Assembly (NCBI RefSeq): GCF_019226825.1
Contig: NZ_CP076643.1
Location: forward strand, 1,984,001 to 2,048,000
DNA length: 64,000 nt
Direction: 5' to 3'
Source of the DNA: Vibrio ostreae
Lineage (GTDB): Bacteria; Pseudomonadota; Gammaproteobacteria; Enterobacterales; Vibrionaceae
The notes under the pieces are model-generated. The model worked only from the letters and a program-made list of their open reading frames with translations. It did not search any database and had not been told where the DNA came from. Positions 38,487-48,123 of the stretch are shown here, piece by piece. Position numbers and translations under genes: made by a program. Each line of letters starts with the position of its first letter. Positions within the stretch are counted from its first letter, which is position 1.

Positions 38487-39581
38487 TCAGGATTCGCGCC
38501 GACTGATCACCACACAAGCAATCTGTTTTTGCTTGCCGAACCCGAGGATCTGTGACAAGGCTTTTTTACCAACCGGCACATAGCCGGACGCCACTGCATG
38601 ATCTTCCGACTCGGCATGCGGATCGTGGAAAAAGAAAAACTTCTCACTCATCCCGCTCAACACGATCCAGTGCGGCTCTTTCTTGCCGTCAAAACGATAG
38701 GTACTGATCAGCAGCAACACACAAGCGCCCTGATTTACCCACTCCTCAAGCTGAGCCTGGGTTGGCGGTGCGTCAATGGTTTCAACATCTTCTTCCAGCA
38801 ACTGGCGGCAAAAATCCTGATGAACCAGCTCAATCACTTCTTTTTTATTCGCATCACGCACACTGTCGATAAACGGTGTGCTGCGTGACTGACTCCATAA
38901 CTCAACGTGAAAGCCGCGCCGCGCCGCCGCCAGAGCCAGCCCTTGTCCGCTGCAGCCGCCGTGCCCGGCCGCCATGAAAATCGTGGTCGCCTCACGCCAC
39001 AACTGCATCTCTTTCACCCGGCTTGGTTCAAAGCTGTCATCCAGGCAGGAGAAACTCATTAACAGACAAGCCGCGCCGCAGGTAAAAGGGGTGGTCTGAA
39101 CGTATAACGGCATCGGTAGCAGAACTTTCGGGCCATGGGGCGTCAAACGCTTTTGCATGCGACGTCCATCACATAAATCGTCATAGTAATGGATCAATAG
39201 CTTCAAAGTTTTATAGCTCATTTTTTCATATAATTTAATGGCTGCTATATTGTCTTCACGAACTTCTAGCCGTAATGTAGTAGAGCCTTGATCAAGAGCG
39301 GCACGCTCGCATTGCTCAACTAAAGTCTGAGCAATCCTCCGTCCTCTGAAATCAGGTTTAACGGCAATCGAATACAACCTTGATAGCTGTGTACCTTGAT
39401 GAAACAACAACAATGCATATCCAGCCAGTTCCTCACCGGCATCAGCCACCAACAAGATCGCCTGGTCGGAGTGTAAAAAGCGCTTCATTTGACGCGGAGA
39501 AATTTTATCGCCTTCAAACAGCTGTTGTTCTAATGCATTGAGCGCAGAGAGATCAGAGTCTTTCGCATGACGAAAGTCCAT
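38487..39581 (-). CDS. GNAT acetyltransferase fused to C39-like peptidase
   Basis: 364 residues in two domains. Residues 1-140 are a RimI-like GNAT fold (LYSIAVKPDFRGRRIAQTLVEQ acetyl-CoA loop, ending NIAAIKLYEKMSYKTL). Residues about 155-360 resemble C39-type cysteine peptidases: candidate catalytic Cys168 (PFTCGAACLLM), His304 (PHWIVLSG) and Asp320 (FFHDPHAE). No transporter domain is attached. It is divergent from an ATP-grasp gene across 85 bases, a pairing reported by comparative genomics as a predicted peptide-modification system. Substrates are unknown. Confidence 0.88.
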   Translation of the reverse strand: MDFRHAKDSDLSALNALEQQLFEGDKISPRQMKRFLHSDQAILLVADAGEELAGYALLLFHQGTQLSRLYSIAVKPDFRGRRIAQTLVEQCERAALDQGSTTLRLEVREDNIAAIKLYEKMSYKTLKLLIHYYDDLCDGRRMQKRLTPHGPKVLLPMPLYVQTTPFTCGAACLLMSFSCLDDSFEPSRVKEMQLWREATTIFMAAGHGGCSGQGLALAAARRGFHVELWSQSRSTPFIDSVRDANKKEVIELVHQDFCRQLLEEDVETIDAPPTQAQLEEWVNQGACVLLLISTYRFDGKKEPHWIVLSGMSEKFFFFHDPHAESEDHAVASGYVPVGKKALSQILGFGKQKQIACVVISRRES

Positions 39582-39666
39582 ACGATGTCCTTACTGGGTT
39601 GACAGGATAGTAGTTGGCAAGATTGCGATATAATCATACACCTATTGCTATAGGAAAAAACGAAAG

Positions 39667-41118
39667 ATGGCAAACCTTTTAATCGTGACCGATCAGGCCA
39701 GTGACTGGCAACAGTACTTCCCTTCCGAACAAGTGATCAGTGTCGATCAATACCTGGATGCGGACTGGAAAAACAACCACCGCAGCCTGCAGGTCGTCAA
39801 CCTGTGTCGCGATTATGACTACATGAGCGCCGGCTATTACTGCTCGCTGATGGCGGAAGCGCGCGGTCACCGCGTGATTCCGCGCGTGATGGCGATTAAT
39901 GATATTAATCAGCCATTTTTGCTCTCATCCGGACTGCTTAAACTCAATAAGCTGTGCAAAAACACCGAGACTATCGCGTGTAAGATTTATTTCGGCCGCA
40001 CACCGGAGCCCGGCCTGGACAAACTGGCCCGTCACCTGTTTGAGCAGTTTATGGTCCCGGTAATAGAACTGGAAATGACCAAGGGTCAGGGCCAGTGGCA
40101 AATTAGCAAAATCGCCCCGTTCCCGTTCCAGGACCTCAATGATCCGGAGCAGGATTTCTTCATCGAATCGCTCGAGCTGTTCTCGACCAAGGTGTGGCGC
40201 AAACCCAAACAAGAGAAAAAATACCGCTACGACATCGCTATGCTGGTCGATGAAGAAGAGAAAATGCCGCCATCAGATGCCTCGGCCCTGAAACGTTTTC
40301 GCCGCGCCGCCAACCGTTTAGGCATGAACCTGGAAAACATTTCACCGGATGACTTGTCACGTCTGGGCGAATTTGACGGCCTGTTTATCCGCGCCACCAC
40401 CAACATCAGTAACTACACTTATCGCTTTGCCAAAACCGCAGAAAAAATGGGCCTGGTGGTGATGGACGACTCAGAGTCGATCATGAAATGTACCAACAAG
40501 GTATTTCTGACCGAACTGCTGCAACGCAATAATGTGCCGGCACCGAAAAGCGTGATCCTGCAAAGCTTTGACCCGGACTGGCAGGCCCATCTGCAGCAGC
40601 ATCTTGAGTTTCCTATGGTGCTGAAGATCCCTGACGGCGCGTTTTCACGTGGCGTGGTTAAAGTGCGTAATGAACAGGAGCTGGAGAAGGAAGCCGCGGC
40701 GCTGTTTGAAAAGAGCGCGCTGATTCTGGCACAGGCCTTTATGCCAACCGACTACGACTGGCGCATTGGCGTGATGAACCGCCAACCGATATTTGCCTGT
40801 AAGTACATGATGAGCCGTGGTCACTGGCAGATTTATCAGCACCACAACAGCGGCCGCGTTTCATCGGGTGGTTTCGAAACTCTCGATCTGAAACAAGTAC
40901 CGAAAACGGTGGTCGACGTGGCGGTCAAAGCGGCTAACTTAATTGGTGGCGGTTTGTATGGTGTTGACTTAAAAGAAATTGACGGCCAAGTTTATGTTAT
41001 TGAAGTCAACGATAACCCAAGTATTGATCACCACGTTGAAGACGCCTTCCTGGGCGATCTGCTCTATGACCGGGTGATGACTGAGTTTTTACGCCGCATT
41101 CAGATGCGTGGTTTCTAA
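39667..41118 (+). CDS. RimK-like ATP-grasp ligase with RLAN N-terminal domain
   Basis: 483 residues. The N-terminal part (1 to about 150) matches the RimK-like ATP-grasp N-terminal domain (VVNLCRDYDYMSAGYYCSLMAEARGHRVIPRVMAINDI); the C-terminal half is an ATP-grasp fold with Lys320 in FPMVLKIPDGAFSRGVVKV, Arg366 and the metal-binding EVNDNPS (446-452). Such enzymes join an amino acid to a carboxylate or peptide using ATP. The divergent GNAT/C39 gene is the likely partner. Target and product are unknown. Confidence 0.88.
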   Translation: MANLLIVTDQASDWQQYFPSEQVISVDQYLDADWKNNHRSLQVVNLCRDYDYMSAGYYCSLMAEARGHRVIPRVMAINDINQPFLLSSGLLKLNKLCKNTETIACKIYFGRTPEPGLDKLARHLFEQFMVPVIELEMTKGQGQWQISKIAPFPFQDLNDPEQDFFIESLELFSTKVWRKPKQEKKYRYDIAMLVDEEEKMPPSDASALKRFRRAANRLGMNLENISPDDLSRLGEFDGLFIRATTNISNYTYRFAKTAEKMGLVVMDDSESIMKCTNKVFLTELLQRNNVPAPKSVILQSFDPDWQAHLQQHLEFPMVLKIPDGAFSRGVVKVRNEQELEKEAAALFEKSALILAQAFMPTDYDWRIGVMNRQPIFACKYMMSRGHWQIYQHHNSGRVSSGGFETLDLKQVPKTVVDVAVKAANLIGGGLYGVDLKEIDGQVYVIEVNDNPSIDHHVEDAFLGDLLYDRVMTEFLRRIQMRGF

Positions 41119-41169
41119 GCTTGGCAGGCCGCTTGCGGCCTGCTGAACTTTCCAACGAAAAGGACCGAT

Positions 41170-42107
41170 ATGGATTTTCTCATCGATCACTGGCACTTTA
41201 CTGAATCACAAGTTATTCGACCAACCCAGACACCGGACAGCATAGAAGCGGATCACTGGTATCACTGCCAGCGTGATGCGCCGGGCGTACGGGAGTGGCT
41301 GATCGACAACGCCATTCCGGCGTCTATCATTGACAGCCTGCTGGCCGAAGACACCCGCCCACTGTTTGAACAGTATGATGAGCAGAACTTTCTGCTCATT
41401 CTGCGCGGCGTAAACCTGAATGAAAATGCCGACCCGGCCGATATGCTCAGTGTGCGCATTCTGTGTTACAACGGCGCGCTGATTTCAAGCCGCAAGATCC
41501 CGTCTAAAACCATCAATGCGATTCGCACCGCGCTGAGCGAAGGGCGTGGCCCAAAAACTCTGGCCGAACTGGTGCTGGGTGTGATTGATGGCCTCAGTCG
41601 CAACATAGATAACTATCTGGATCTGGTGGAAGAAAAGATCACCGATTTTGATGACGAGCTTGAGCTGACCGAAGAACTGATGACCACGCACAAAGCACTG
41701 TTGAAAATCAAACGCTTTATTAAACCACAGCAATACGCGATTGACGATTATCAGAACTCGAGTGTACCACTGGCCGGCCATAAACAGTTGCGATTGCGCC
41801 ATAGTGTCAACACCATCACCCGCATCAACGAAACGCTGGACTTTTATCTGAGTGAACTGGAAATCATCAAAGGTGAACTGCGTCAGTACCATGCGGAAAA
41901 AATGAACCAGAACACTTATCTGTTCTCTGTGATTGCGGCCATTTTCCTGCCAACCAGTTTCCTTACCGGCCTGCTCGGTGTTAACGTAGGGGGATTCCCG
42001 GTACAGAATCACCGATTGCGTTTGGCCTGTTCTGTGCCGGACTGGTACTGATCTTCGGACTGGAATTGTGGATATTGCGCCGTCTGCAGTTCTTCGGCGG
42101 CAAGTAA
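41170..42107 (+). pseudogene. zntB: ZntB, CorA-family zinc transporter, frame broken at a G5 run
   Basis: Inner-membrane metal transporter. The frame from 41170 holds the cytoplasmic domain (MDFLIDHWHF..., WYHCQRDAPGVREWL) and the first part of the membrane region (FSVIAAIFLPTSFLTGLLGVNVGG), then ends at 42051 in an unrelated tail. If the run at 41989-41993 had six G instead of five, the sequence would continue GIPGTESPIAFGLFCAGLVLIFG and stop at 42107, giving a normal 311-residue ZntB with a GxxN-type loop. The encoded match continues perfectly, so a consensus error is likely. Confidence 0.9.
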
Positions 42108-42182
42108 CCAGAGCTGCGATGCGCCAGCAGATAAGCGGCGTTCGCTCAGTTAGTGTATGTCTCTAAGCAGCAGGAACAGTTT

Positions 42183-42734
42183 ATGTACATTTTCGGCTAC
42201 GGCAGCCTGATGAATTCAGCCTCACGGCAACTGACCGGTAACACCGGGCAGGCTTTACCCGCTATCGTGCACGGCTTAGTGCGCCATTGGGGCAAAATTG
42301 ACGACAGCTATGTTATTTCTCCTCTGGTGGTCAATCCTGGCCAGGGAGAGGTTAATGGCGTGCTGCTTGAGATTGATGATGCCGCTTTGGTGGAATTTGA
42401 TCGCCGCGAACGTGGCTATCAACGCATTGCCCTCAGCGCCGAGCAAATTGAAACTGATCACGCCTTTGATCGCACTCAGCCCATCTGGGTCTATATCAAG
42501 GATGATCATCAGCCGCCATGTGCCAACAGCCCGATTGTCCAGACTTATGTCGATACCGTGCTGGCGGGTTGCCTGGAAGTATCGGAAAACTTCGCGCGCC
42601 ATTTTGTCGAACACACACTTGGCTGGCATCATCCGCTGGAAAACGATCGCCATGCACCGAAATACGGTAACCTGGCCGGCGTCAAGCAAGATCACCATCC
42701 GCTGATCGATGCCCTGCTGGCTGACGTTCGCTAA
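42183..42734 (+). CDS. Gamma-glutamylcyclotransferase-like protein
   Basis: 183-residue protein of the GGCT/AIG2 fold: MYIFGYGSLMNSASRQLTG contains the YGSL substrate-binding loop, and the catalytic acid is probably Glu in EFDRRERGY. May release 5-oxoproline from gamma-glutamyl compounds, but substrates of the bacterial branch vary. ATG at 42183 with AGGAAC eight bases before it; the frame is open to 42153. Confidence 0.85.
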   Translation: MYIFGYGSLMNSASRQLTGNTGQALPAIVHGLVRHWGKIDDSYVISPLVVNPGQGEVNGVLLEIDDAALVEFDRRERGYQRIALSAEQIETDHAFDRTQPIWVYIKDDHQPPCANSPIVQTYVDTVLAGCLEVSENFARHFVEHTLGWHHPLENDRHAPKYGNLAGVKQDHHPLIDALLADVR

Positions 42735-42765
42735 ACACCCGGCACAGAATTCATCATTGACAGAA

Positions 42766-42789
42766 AGGCCCTCTGCTTGCAGAGGGCCT
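42766..42789 (+). terminator. Hairpin downstream of the GGCT-like gene
   Basis: Nine-base arms aggccctct/agagggcct with a 6-base loop; only a weak T-rich tail. Confidence 0.6.
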
Positions 42790-42800
42790 GTTATCATCTC

Positions 42801-42889
42801 TTTGTTCACCCCAATCACATAGATACACTATGTGATTGGGGCGAACAAATGCAGCCAACACCGCTACAACTTCAAATAGGAAGGGGATA
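42801..42889. repeat. Partial ERIC element next to the galM stop
   Basis: Has the ERIC centre and right arm (gcagccaacaccgctacaac ... aaggggata) but not the left arm. The centre is now a near-perfect hairpin: 42801-42821 against 42829-42849 with one mismatch. Ends two bases before the galM stop codon. Confidence 0.8.
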
Positions 42890-42890
42890 G

Positions 42891-43952
42891 CTATGCCAGT
42901 TGGAACTGATACACAGTCGTGAACTTATATTCCTGCTCCGGTAACAAGATACAGCTCTGCTGAGCCCATTCTGGATGGTTGGGTGAATCCGGCAGAAACT
43001 GAGTTTCCAGCGCCACGCCCTGATAGCTCCGGTACTCACTGCCATTACGGCCCGGCGTACCTTGCAGCCAGTTGCCGCTGTATAGCTGCAGCGCCGGCTT
43101 TGCGGTAAACACCTGCATAACCACCTGTTCATCATCTGACACCAGAGTGGCGGCACACTGCCCGCCGCGACATGCATCGTTGAGCCAGTAACTGTGGTCA
43201 TAGCCTTGCGACGCTTGCTGCTGCTCATCTTTAAGCAGATCCTGACCCAGGGTTTTCGCCTGCTGAAAATCAAACCCGCTGCCCTGCACCGGCGCTAATT
43301 GACCCAGCGGAATCGCGCTATCATCAATCGGCAGATACTCCGACGCCGCAATTGACAATCTATGCCCCAGCACATCGCAGCCGGACTCGGCACCCATCAG
43401 ATTAAAGTAAGCATGGTTGGTGAGGTTGACCGGAGTTGGCTTATCGGTGGTCGCCTGATAGGTGATACTCACCTGGTTATCATCACCCAGCTCATAACGC
43501 ACGGACGCGCTGACATGACCGGGAAATCCCTGTTCACCATCTTGCGATTCAATGGTAAAACAGGCGAAGTTGTCGCCCTGACTGTCCAGCGTCCAGCGAC
43601 GATGACTCCAGCCCGGAGCGCCACCATGCAGACAGTTATCACCCTGACTGGCCACCACCTGAATCTCTTCGCCCTGATAGCAGTAGCGCGCATTAGCGAT
43701 CCGGTTAGCGTAACGCCCGACCGATGCGCCCATAAACGCACCCTGCACTGCAAAGTCAGCCATGGTGTCTACACCGAGCAGCACTTCACGGCTTTCTTGC
43801 GCCAGCGGCAAGCGACAACTGAGCCAGGTCGCACCAACATCCATCAGCACAATGCTCATCCCATGACGATTGGTCAGCTCCACCAGCTGCGCCGGACGAC
43901 CATCACCAAACGCCTGCTGCGTCATCGATTCAAACAACGAACTCTTCACCAC
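42891..43952 (-). CDS. galM: Aldose 1-epimerase (mutarotase)
   Basis: Interconverts alpha and beta anomers of galactose and glucose. The 353 residues contain GRYANRIANARY, the catalytic His in NLTNHAYFNLMG, DHSYWL, and the catalytic Glu in GVALETQFLPDSPNH. Normally the last gene of a gal operon; here no galE, galT or galK is adjacent and it has its own upstream operator palindrome. Confidence 0.94.
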   Translation of the reverse strand: MVKSSLFESMTQQAFGDGRPAQLVELTNRHGMSIVLMDVGATWLSCRLPLAQESREVLLGVDTMADFAVQGAFMGASVGRYANRIANARYCYQGEEIQVVASQGDNCLHGGAPGWSHRRWTLDSQGDNFACFTIESQDGEQGFPGHVSASVRYELGDDNQVSITYQATTDKPTPVNLTNHAYFNLMGAESGCDVLGHRLSIAASEYLPIDDSAIPLGQLAPVQGSGFDFQQAKTLGQDLLKDEQQQASQGYDHSYWLNDACRGGQCAATLVSDDEQVVMQVFTAKPALQLYSGNWLQGTPGRNGSEYRSYQGVALETQFLPDSPNHPEWAQQSCILLPEQEYKFTTVYQFQLA

Positions 43953-44281
43953 ATCCTCTCTTTTGGTTACGGAAGCGGCAAAACACCAAACGTGCAGGCT
44001 TCCTTTCCGGTCAATAACGCCAGTCTAGCAACTAACCCATTGAGTTGACTGTGAGTTAGCCCGCACTAGTGAAAACGTTTTCACTATCATGATACGACAA
44101 AACTATACCCAAACTAGACTTCATAGAAGCGGCACTACACATTACTGATATTCTCAATATTTAAATACAAATTGACCGCCAGGTTATCGACGTAGTCACA
44201 AAATCAATGTTTCGCTCAACATATTGTGGCAGCAGAACGACACTGTTCTAATCTTGATTAAGAAGTAGCTGATTTGGATTG
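43953..44281. other. 329-base region between galM and the glycosylation island
   Basis: Contains a perfect GalR-type operator (44068-44085) and AT-rich sequence leading into the island. No coding frame. Confidence 0.6.
44068..44085. promoter_or_regulatory. GalR/LacI-type operator upstream of galM
   Basis: Perfect 18-base palindrome AGTGAAAACGTTTTCACT, matching the GTGNAANCGNTTNCAC operator of the GalR/PurR family, 116 bases before galM. GalR is the natural candidate regulator. Confidence 0.75.
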
Positions 44282-46013
44282 GTGTCCGTATTGAACAAGA
44301 TCTACGCCAAACTTACCTCTGATCCTCTATGGCAGAGCATAGCCCTCACATTATTGATTACCGTTTTTATGTTCGTGCAGAGCTGGCCACGTATCGTTAC
44401 CTGGGATTTGGGTGATAATGACAACTATATGCGTCTGCATCAGATTCAGACCTTCATCGAATCCCCTTCCTGGTACCTGTATCCACTCAAAGATTTCAAC
44501 CCTCAGGATGGACAAATAATTCATTGGTCAAGATTGCCGGATCTGCCTATCCTGCTCGTATACTATAGCGCTATCGCTTTCGTTGACCATGACACAGCTC
44601 TTCAGATAGCGATTTCTATCGTTCCATTAGTGTATTTGGTACTACTTGTTTTGGTTATGAATATTTTTATAAAGAAAACTTTTGGTCAGGAATACATAAT
44701 ACTAAGTACCATTTATACAATTTTCTCTATAGCTGCCACAAAATTTAAACCCGGATATATAGATCATCACAACATACAACTACTTCTATTTGCTTTTTTT
44801 CTATTACTTATCTACTACTTTAGAGAAAAATATAGTTTAATTTGTGGCCTATGTGTTTCAATTTCACTAGCCATTGGATTAGAGGCTTTACCTTTTTACA
44901 TTCTAGTTCTTGCCATAACCGTACTAAAAGAATTAAATTCAAAAGAAAAAATAAGTTCAATTGGTAATATATCACTTTATATTTTCTTAAGTGGCGTTAC
45001 GATTTTTGTGATATTCAATCCAATCAAGGATTTATTAAACCCTAAATATGATGTAATTTCTCTACAGTTATTAAGCTACTTCTTCTTTGTCGGTACAGGA
45101 TTAAAAATAGCATCTAACAGTGAAAAAACCATCACTAAACTGTTGATTTTAATCATATCTTCTCTAATACCATTGCTATTGTTCCCGAAAGCGCTCATAC
45201 CTCTTTATATCGGTTACCCTGATATATTAAATGAATTTTGGCTTGATCATGTTTCTGAGGCAAAATCATTCCTAAAATTCATGAATGAGACTACATTAAA
45301 TTCTATATTATTTTATGGTTCTATTTTTATATCAACCGCTCTATCTCTAATTTTTTTAAAAAAAATTAACGAAAATCGACACTATCTTAATAAGCCTAGT
45401 TATTAGTATTTTCCCTGTGATGTTCTGGCAGATGAGAACTATATTTTTTTGTTCCATTCTACTTATTCCCGTAGTCACTCTAACCGGAGTTGAAATATTT
45501 CGATCAATAAAAATACCTGTATTGAGAATAATTGCACCTATAATGATAATCCCTGTAATAATGGCGATATTAATAATACCAATAGATAAACAGTTAAGTA
45601 GCACGATAGAAAAAACAAATAAACGTAATGAAGAAAAATTGTCACTTCCAAAAAAGCTAAACGAACTAAACATTACCAACAAAAACATACTAACATCTAT
45701 AGATTATGGCGCAAAAATAATCTCCCTAACCAATAATAACATCTACTCCGCGCCTTATCATCGAAATATCGATGGGAACTTATTTTTAATTGAAACAATG
45801 CAGTCAGATATAAGTAAAGAAACCTATAATAAAATTAAAAAACACAAAGTGGAAATAATATTAATAGATGTCAATGATGAACAAACAAAAATAATTTCCA
45901 GAAAAAGCTCTGATTCAAGCCTAATTAATAATTTAATCAAAGGTAAAAATCCGAATTGGACTAAAAAGATTTATAGTGACGATAATGGGATCATGATATA
46001 TAGTATAAACTAA
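44282..46013 (+). pseudogene. GT-C fold membrane glycosyltransferase-like protein, frame broken at an A8 run
   Basis: Two consecutive frames (to 45406 and 45417-46013) read as one membrane protein of about 577 residues. The first begins with a helix, then a large outer loop with an acidic motif (TWDLGDNDNYMRLHQIQ) and HWSRLPDLPI, then many helices and DHHNIQLLL. This is the layout of GT-C enzymes (STT3/ArnT-like) using lipid-linked sugars. Dropping one A from 45358-45365 joins the frames and gives a continuing helix (ILISLVISIFPVMFWQM). Start GTG 44282 or TTG 44279. Strongly AT-rich. Whether the gene is broken or misread is open. Confidence 0.65.
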
Positions 46014-46027
46014 ATAGAGTCGGAATT

Positions 46028-46960
46028 ATGGATAATTTAAAAATAGCAGTTCTTCTACCTTGTTACAATGAAGAGGGTGCTATCGGAAGAACAGTTAAAG
46101 ACTTTAAAAAATCACTTCCATCAGCTGAAATTTATGTTTATGACAATAACTCGAGTGACAATACTATCTCTGAAGCCTTAGAGGCTGGTGCTATTGTTAG
46201 AAGAGAACCACGTCAAGGTAAAGGAGAAGTTGTAAGAAGAATGTTTTCTGATATCGAAGCTGATATTTACCTGATGTGTGATGGTGATTCAACATACGAT
46301 GCAAGCATTTCCCCTTTATTAATAGATAAACTAATAGAAGAGCACTTGGATATGGTCGTCGGTATAAGATCCAGAACAAACGATGCTTATCCGTTAGGTC
46401 ATATTATCGGAAACAAATCATTTTCTAGAATAGTTAATATATTTTTCAATGCCTCACTACTGGACATATTCTCTGGATATAGAGTTTTCAGTCGACGATT
46501 TGTAAAAACTATCCCTGTATTGAGTGATGGATTTCAAATTGAAACTGAACTCACCGTACATGCTTTGCACCACAAATTCCCTATACAGGAAGTTCCCACG
46601 ACCTACCAAGAAAGACCAAATGGTACAAGAAGTAAATTACGAACATTCAAAGACGGATTTAAAATTCTTAACTTTGTTTTATTTTTAATCAGAGATATAA
46701 GACCACTATTTTTCTTTTCTATGCTATCTGTTCTTTTGTCCGTATTATCTCTTTTTCTAGGTATCCCAGTAGTTATTGAATTTTTGGAGTCAGGATTAGT
46801 GAATAAGGTACCAACAGCAATATTATCAAGTAGCATTGGTATCATTGCTATAATTTGTTTATTTACCGGCCTAATTTTAGACAACGTTAGACGAGGTAGA
46901 GTTGAAAGCATATTACTTTACTATAAATCCGTATTAGATAGGAGTTATTATGAGAATTGA
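46028..46960 (+). CDS. Family 2 glycosyltransferase, polyprenyl-phosphate sugar synthase-like
   Basis: 310 residues. The N-terminal GT-A fold has LPCYNEEGAIGRTV, VYDNNSSDNT and the metal-binding DGDSTYDA; FNASLLDIFSGYRVFSRRFVK follows. The C-terminus has two membrane helices (PLFFFSMLSVLLSVLSLFLG and AIICLFTGLIL). This matches dolichyl/undecaprenyl-phosphate sugar synthases that charge a lipid carrier for GT-C enzymes such as its upstream neighbour. AT-rich, 14 bases after that gene, and overlapping the methyltransferase by 11 bases. Confidence 0.85.
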   Translation: MDNLKIAVLLPCYNEEGAIGRTVKDFKKSLPSAEIYVYDNNSSDNTISEALEAGAIVRREPRQGKGEVVRRMFSDIEADIYLMCDGDSTYDASISPLLIDKLIEEHLDMVVGIRSRTNDAYPLGHIIGNKSFSRIVNIFFNASLLDIFSGYRVFSRRFVKTIPVLSDGFQIETELTVHALHHKFPIQEVPTTYQERPNGTRSKLRTFKDGFKILNFVLFLIRDIRPLFFFSMLSVLLSVLSLFLGIPVVIEFLESGLVNKVPTAILSSSIGIIAIICLFTGLILDNVRRGRVESILLYYKSVLDRSYYEN

Positions 46961-47651
46961 AAACAATGAAGATAAAGACTGGATAGAATATATAAATGGT
47001 TTTAGTGATAACTATAACGACCGAGTATATTCCAATTCAACTGGACTTGTGATGAACAAAGGGCACCAATCCTGTGAAGAAAAATTCGCTCCGTCAGATC
47101 ACTTTGACAATGTGTTAGAAATAGGTTCAGGTACAGGAGAGCACTTTAAATTCGTTCGACATTCTTTTAGAGAGTATACTTTTACCGATTGTGATCATAA
47201 TAACTTAGAGAAAATAAATAATAATTTAAGTAATGACATAAGATTTAATAAATTAAAATTCGAAGTAATGGATGCCAGAAAGCTTGATTTTAAAGATGAG
47301 TCTTTTGATAGAATCATCGCAACTCATTTATTAGAGCATTTAACCCATCCTCATTTAGTAATCAAAGAATGGAAACGTGTTTTACGTAAAGGAGGAACTT
47401 TATCCATACTAATACCTACGGATCCCGGTGTATTATGGAAAATGGGACGATATTTTACCACCAGAAGAAATGCAATTAAAAAAGGAATAAACTATGATTA
47501 TATAATGGCAAGAGAACATATTAATTCCTGTAATAACCTTATATCACTTTTAAACTATTACTTTCCAAATAGTGAATCACATTTTTGGCCATTAAAAGTG
47601 CTTCCATCTATTGACCTCAATCTATTCTACATATTCCATTCAATAAAGTGA
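46950..47651 (+). CDS. Class I SAM-dependent methyltransferase
   Basis: 233 residues with the SAM-binding motif I VLEIGSGTGEHFKFV, acidic motif II (TFTDCDHNN), and motif IV-like FDRIIATHLLEHLTHPH of the methyltransferase-11 type, then RKGGTLSILIPTDPG. Likely modifies a sugar or lipid intermediate made by the neighbouring transferases, judged by context only. Starts inside the GT2 gene; AGGAG lies before its ATG. Confidence 0.85.
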   Translation: MRIENNEDKDWIEYINGFSDNYNDRVYSNSTGLVMNKGHQSCEEKFAPSDHFDNVLEIGSGTGEHFKFVRHSFREYTFTDCDHNNLEKINNNLSNDIRFNKLKFEVMDARKLDFKDESFDRIIATHLLEHLTHPHLVIKEWKRVLRKGGTLSILIPTDPGVLWKMGRYFTTRRNAIKKGINYDYIMAREHINSCNNLISLLNYYFPNSESHFWPLKVLPSIDLNLFYIFHSIK

Positions 47652-47665
47652 AGATACGGTGATTT

Positions 47666-47969
47666 ATGTTTGAATCAAGATTGAACAATAACTTTAATGA
47701 ACGTAACATAGAACATAGGTTTATCCTTTGTATTTTAGTTGGATTATTTGTCAGTATTTATTTTTTATAAAAATAGTATAAACTTTATTTATGGAGAGTT
47801 ATCGAAAGGGAAGATATTAGGCATAGACTTTCTCCATTTCTGGACAGCAGCGAGTTTATCAGTAGATGGACTAGTCTATGATATTTTGAGAAAACATAAA
47901 AATAGCATACATAAAATCAAAAATATAATTAACCAAATAATATTACCCCTCTTTATTATCATTCGATGA
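47666..47969 (+). pseudogene. Remnant of a GT87-like (DUF2029) membrane glycosyltransferase
   Basis: The first 35 codons give MFESRLNNNFNERNIEHRF and a membrane helix, ending in a stop after a run of six T (47754-47759). Another frame continues with FYKNSINFIYGELSKGKILGIDFLHFWTAASLSVDGLVYD, which resembles the N-terminal loop of GT87 mannosyltransferases. After VYD the family sequence is replaced by an unrelated lysine/isoleucine-rich tail. The rest (about 300 residues) is missing, so this is a true truncation and not only a frameshift. Confidence 0.55.
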
Positions 47970-48123
47970 CAGAAACATATTTTTATTACATAAAAATTAC
48001 ACTGAAACAATTTATTTTTAATTTAACTTCTATATTTATTTACAATTTATCTATTGAATAGGGTAGATTTTAAAAATATATTTATTAAATATTCCCACTT
48101 TAACTTTAGTTATAAAATCAGCC

